Source: Nitrospira sp. BO4 (GTDB lineage Bacteria; Nitrospirota; Nitrospiria; Nitrospirales; Nitrospiraceae). From it: DNA of 64,000 nucleotides. The notes under the pieces are model-generated. The model was not told the origin of the DNA and did not search any database. It saw nothing but the letters and a program-made list of their open reading frames with translations. Made by a program: the position numbers and the translations under genes. Shown here piece by piece: positions 63,328 to 64,000 of this stretch (position 1 is the first letter of the stretch; each line of letters begins with the position of its first letter). Location of the stretch: positions 62,001 through 126,000 of the forward strand of contig JAMPUU010000016.1 in the NCBI GenBank assembly GCA_030144965.1, written 5' to 3'.

Positions 63328-64000
63328 ATGAGCACGCCTTCACAAGTTCAGGAGCTGATCGATAGTAGCGGCAACACCTTTCATGCGAAGGTTACCCGTT
63401 GGTTTGCGTCCAACGGGTGGAGTACTATTGTCAGTCCATACTATATGGACCAGTCACAACAGAAGGCACGAGAGCTTGACATCATTGTTGAGAAGGTATG
63501 GTCTATCAAGGGAAATTACGACGAGTGGTTCGGTGAGGTTGCTGTTCGACTCTTCGTCGAATGCAAGTTTTTGCTCGGGTACTCTGCGTTCTGGTTTGCC
63601 GACAAAGACCGATCTGCAATTGTAGAAATGCTTTGTGCTTCTGGGAAGTTTCGGGGGCGCAACGACCACATATCAAAGCACCATTACCTTTCATCCGGTA
63701 ATCGGGTCGCAAAGCTTTTTGCCTCTTCGAACGCTCGAGGGCAAGAGTCTGAGCCGTTCTATAAAGCACTGAATCAGGCGCTCAATGGTCTTGTTTCAAT
63801 GCGAATGCAGTTGCCTCGAGCGTTCTCATCTGACCGGAGACGCGGAGGTTTTCACGTTGTACTTGATTTCCCAGTTGTTGTCTGCAGTTCCTTCTCCCAG
63901 CTGTATGCCGCTGACTTCGTCGGGACACAAGAGACTAGTTTGATCCGTGACAACTTTCAGCTTGAGGTGCAGTACGCCTACGTTGAAGCATCAGGCAAGA
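63328..64000 (+). CDS. PD-(D/E)XK nuclease-like protein, truncated by window end
   Basis: 224 residues visible from ATG 63328; the frame is still open at the right edge, so the C-terminus is missing. The N-terminal region fits the restriction endonuclease-like fold: 'AKVTRWFASNGWSTIVSPYY' helix/strand, Asp51 in 'KARELDIIVEK' and Glu78-x-Lys80 in 'RLFVECKF', i.e. D...(26)...ExK, the PD-(D/E)XK catalytic arrangement. No named family recognised. It could be the start of a defence or DNA-repair locus that continues beyond the window. Confidence 0.6.
   Translation, partial: MSTPSQVQELIDSSGNTFHAKVTRWFASNGWSTIVSPYYMDQSQQKARELDIIVEKVWSIKGNYDEWFGEVAVRLFVECKFLLGYSAFWFADKDRSAIVEMLCASGKFRGRNDHISKHHYLSSGNRVAKLFASSNARGQESEPFYKALNQALNGLVSMRMQLPRAFSSDRRRGGFHVVLDFPVVVCSSFSQLYAADFVGTQETSLIRDNFQLEVQYAYVEASGK

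Overview
The window looks like a chromosomal segment of a Nitrospira-type bacterium (phylum Nitrospirota). This is an inference from gene style and content: fairly high GC, many sigma-54/GAF and two-component regulators, a His-type Thi4 thiazole synthase, a homodimeric aceE-type pyruvate dehydrogenase operon, many short lipoproteins, and small conserved hypotheticals. No rRNA, tRNA, CRISPR array, phage or IS element was recognised.

Layout. 1-7.9 kb: TerB-like fragment, DUF3313-like lipoprotein, a four-GAF sigma-54 activator, DUF5069 protein, Na+/H+ antiporter, pirin with a divergent HxlR regulator. 8-16 kb: alcohol dehydrogenase, a YCII/DGPF protein, then a minus-strand pyruvate dehydrogenase operon (aceE-aceF-lpd) ending in a lipoate ligase-like gene, with a dead YCII gene behind aceE. 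16.4-21.9 kb: glutamine synthetase, CBS protein, small zinc-ribbon protein, lipoprotein methyltransferase, and an RND adaptor without its pump. 21.8-24.1 kb: an ECF42-type sigma factor with its DGPF partner, and a lipoprotein. 24.2-32.9 kb: EamA exporter, a NarXL-like two-component pair, and assorted small proteins including a GNAT acetyltransferase and a PhoD-like phosphatase.

33.5-38.7 kb is the most unusual part: six co-directional genes that look like a lasso-peptide-style RiPP locus (PqqD-like leader-binding protein, a 55-residue precursor, HprK-like kinase, nucleotidyltransferase, B2-type leader peptidase, ABC exporter). The asparagine-synthetase-like cyclase that makes a lasso ring is absent. 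The precursor has a lasso-type leader motif (Y-x2-P-x-L) but a core of G-N-F repeats with no acidic residue, so a classical lasso macrolactam cannot form. It is best read as a kinase/nucleotidyltransferase-modified, cyclase-free relative of lasso systems.

38.8-46.4 kb: a hypothetical protein, a truncated haemoglobin, a YgfZ-like protein, a pseudo-receiver, a TPR protein and a thiC-thi4 pair behind a TPP riboswitch with a visible terminator/antiterminator. 46.4-52.2 kb: nadA, ileS-lspA, a DUF2024 protein and uppP. 52.5-59.7 kb: a coiled-coil lipoprotein, an amidohydrolase, a fused MFS-acyltransferase-acyl-ACP synthetase and a membrane-anchored MutS-like ATPase. 59.8-64 kb: prmA-MOSC, a methyltransferase, an RlpA-like lipoprotein, a small lipoprotein, and the start of a PD-(D/E)XK-like nuclease cut by the window edge.
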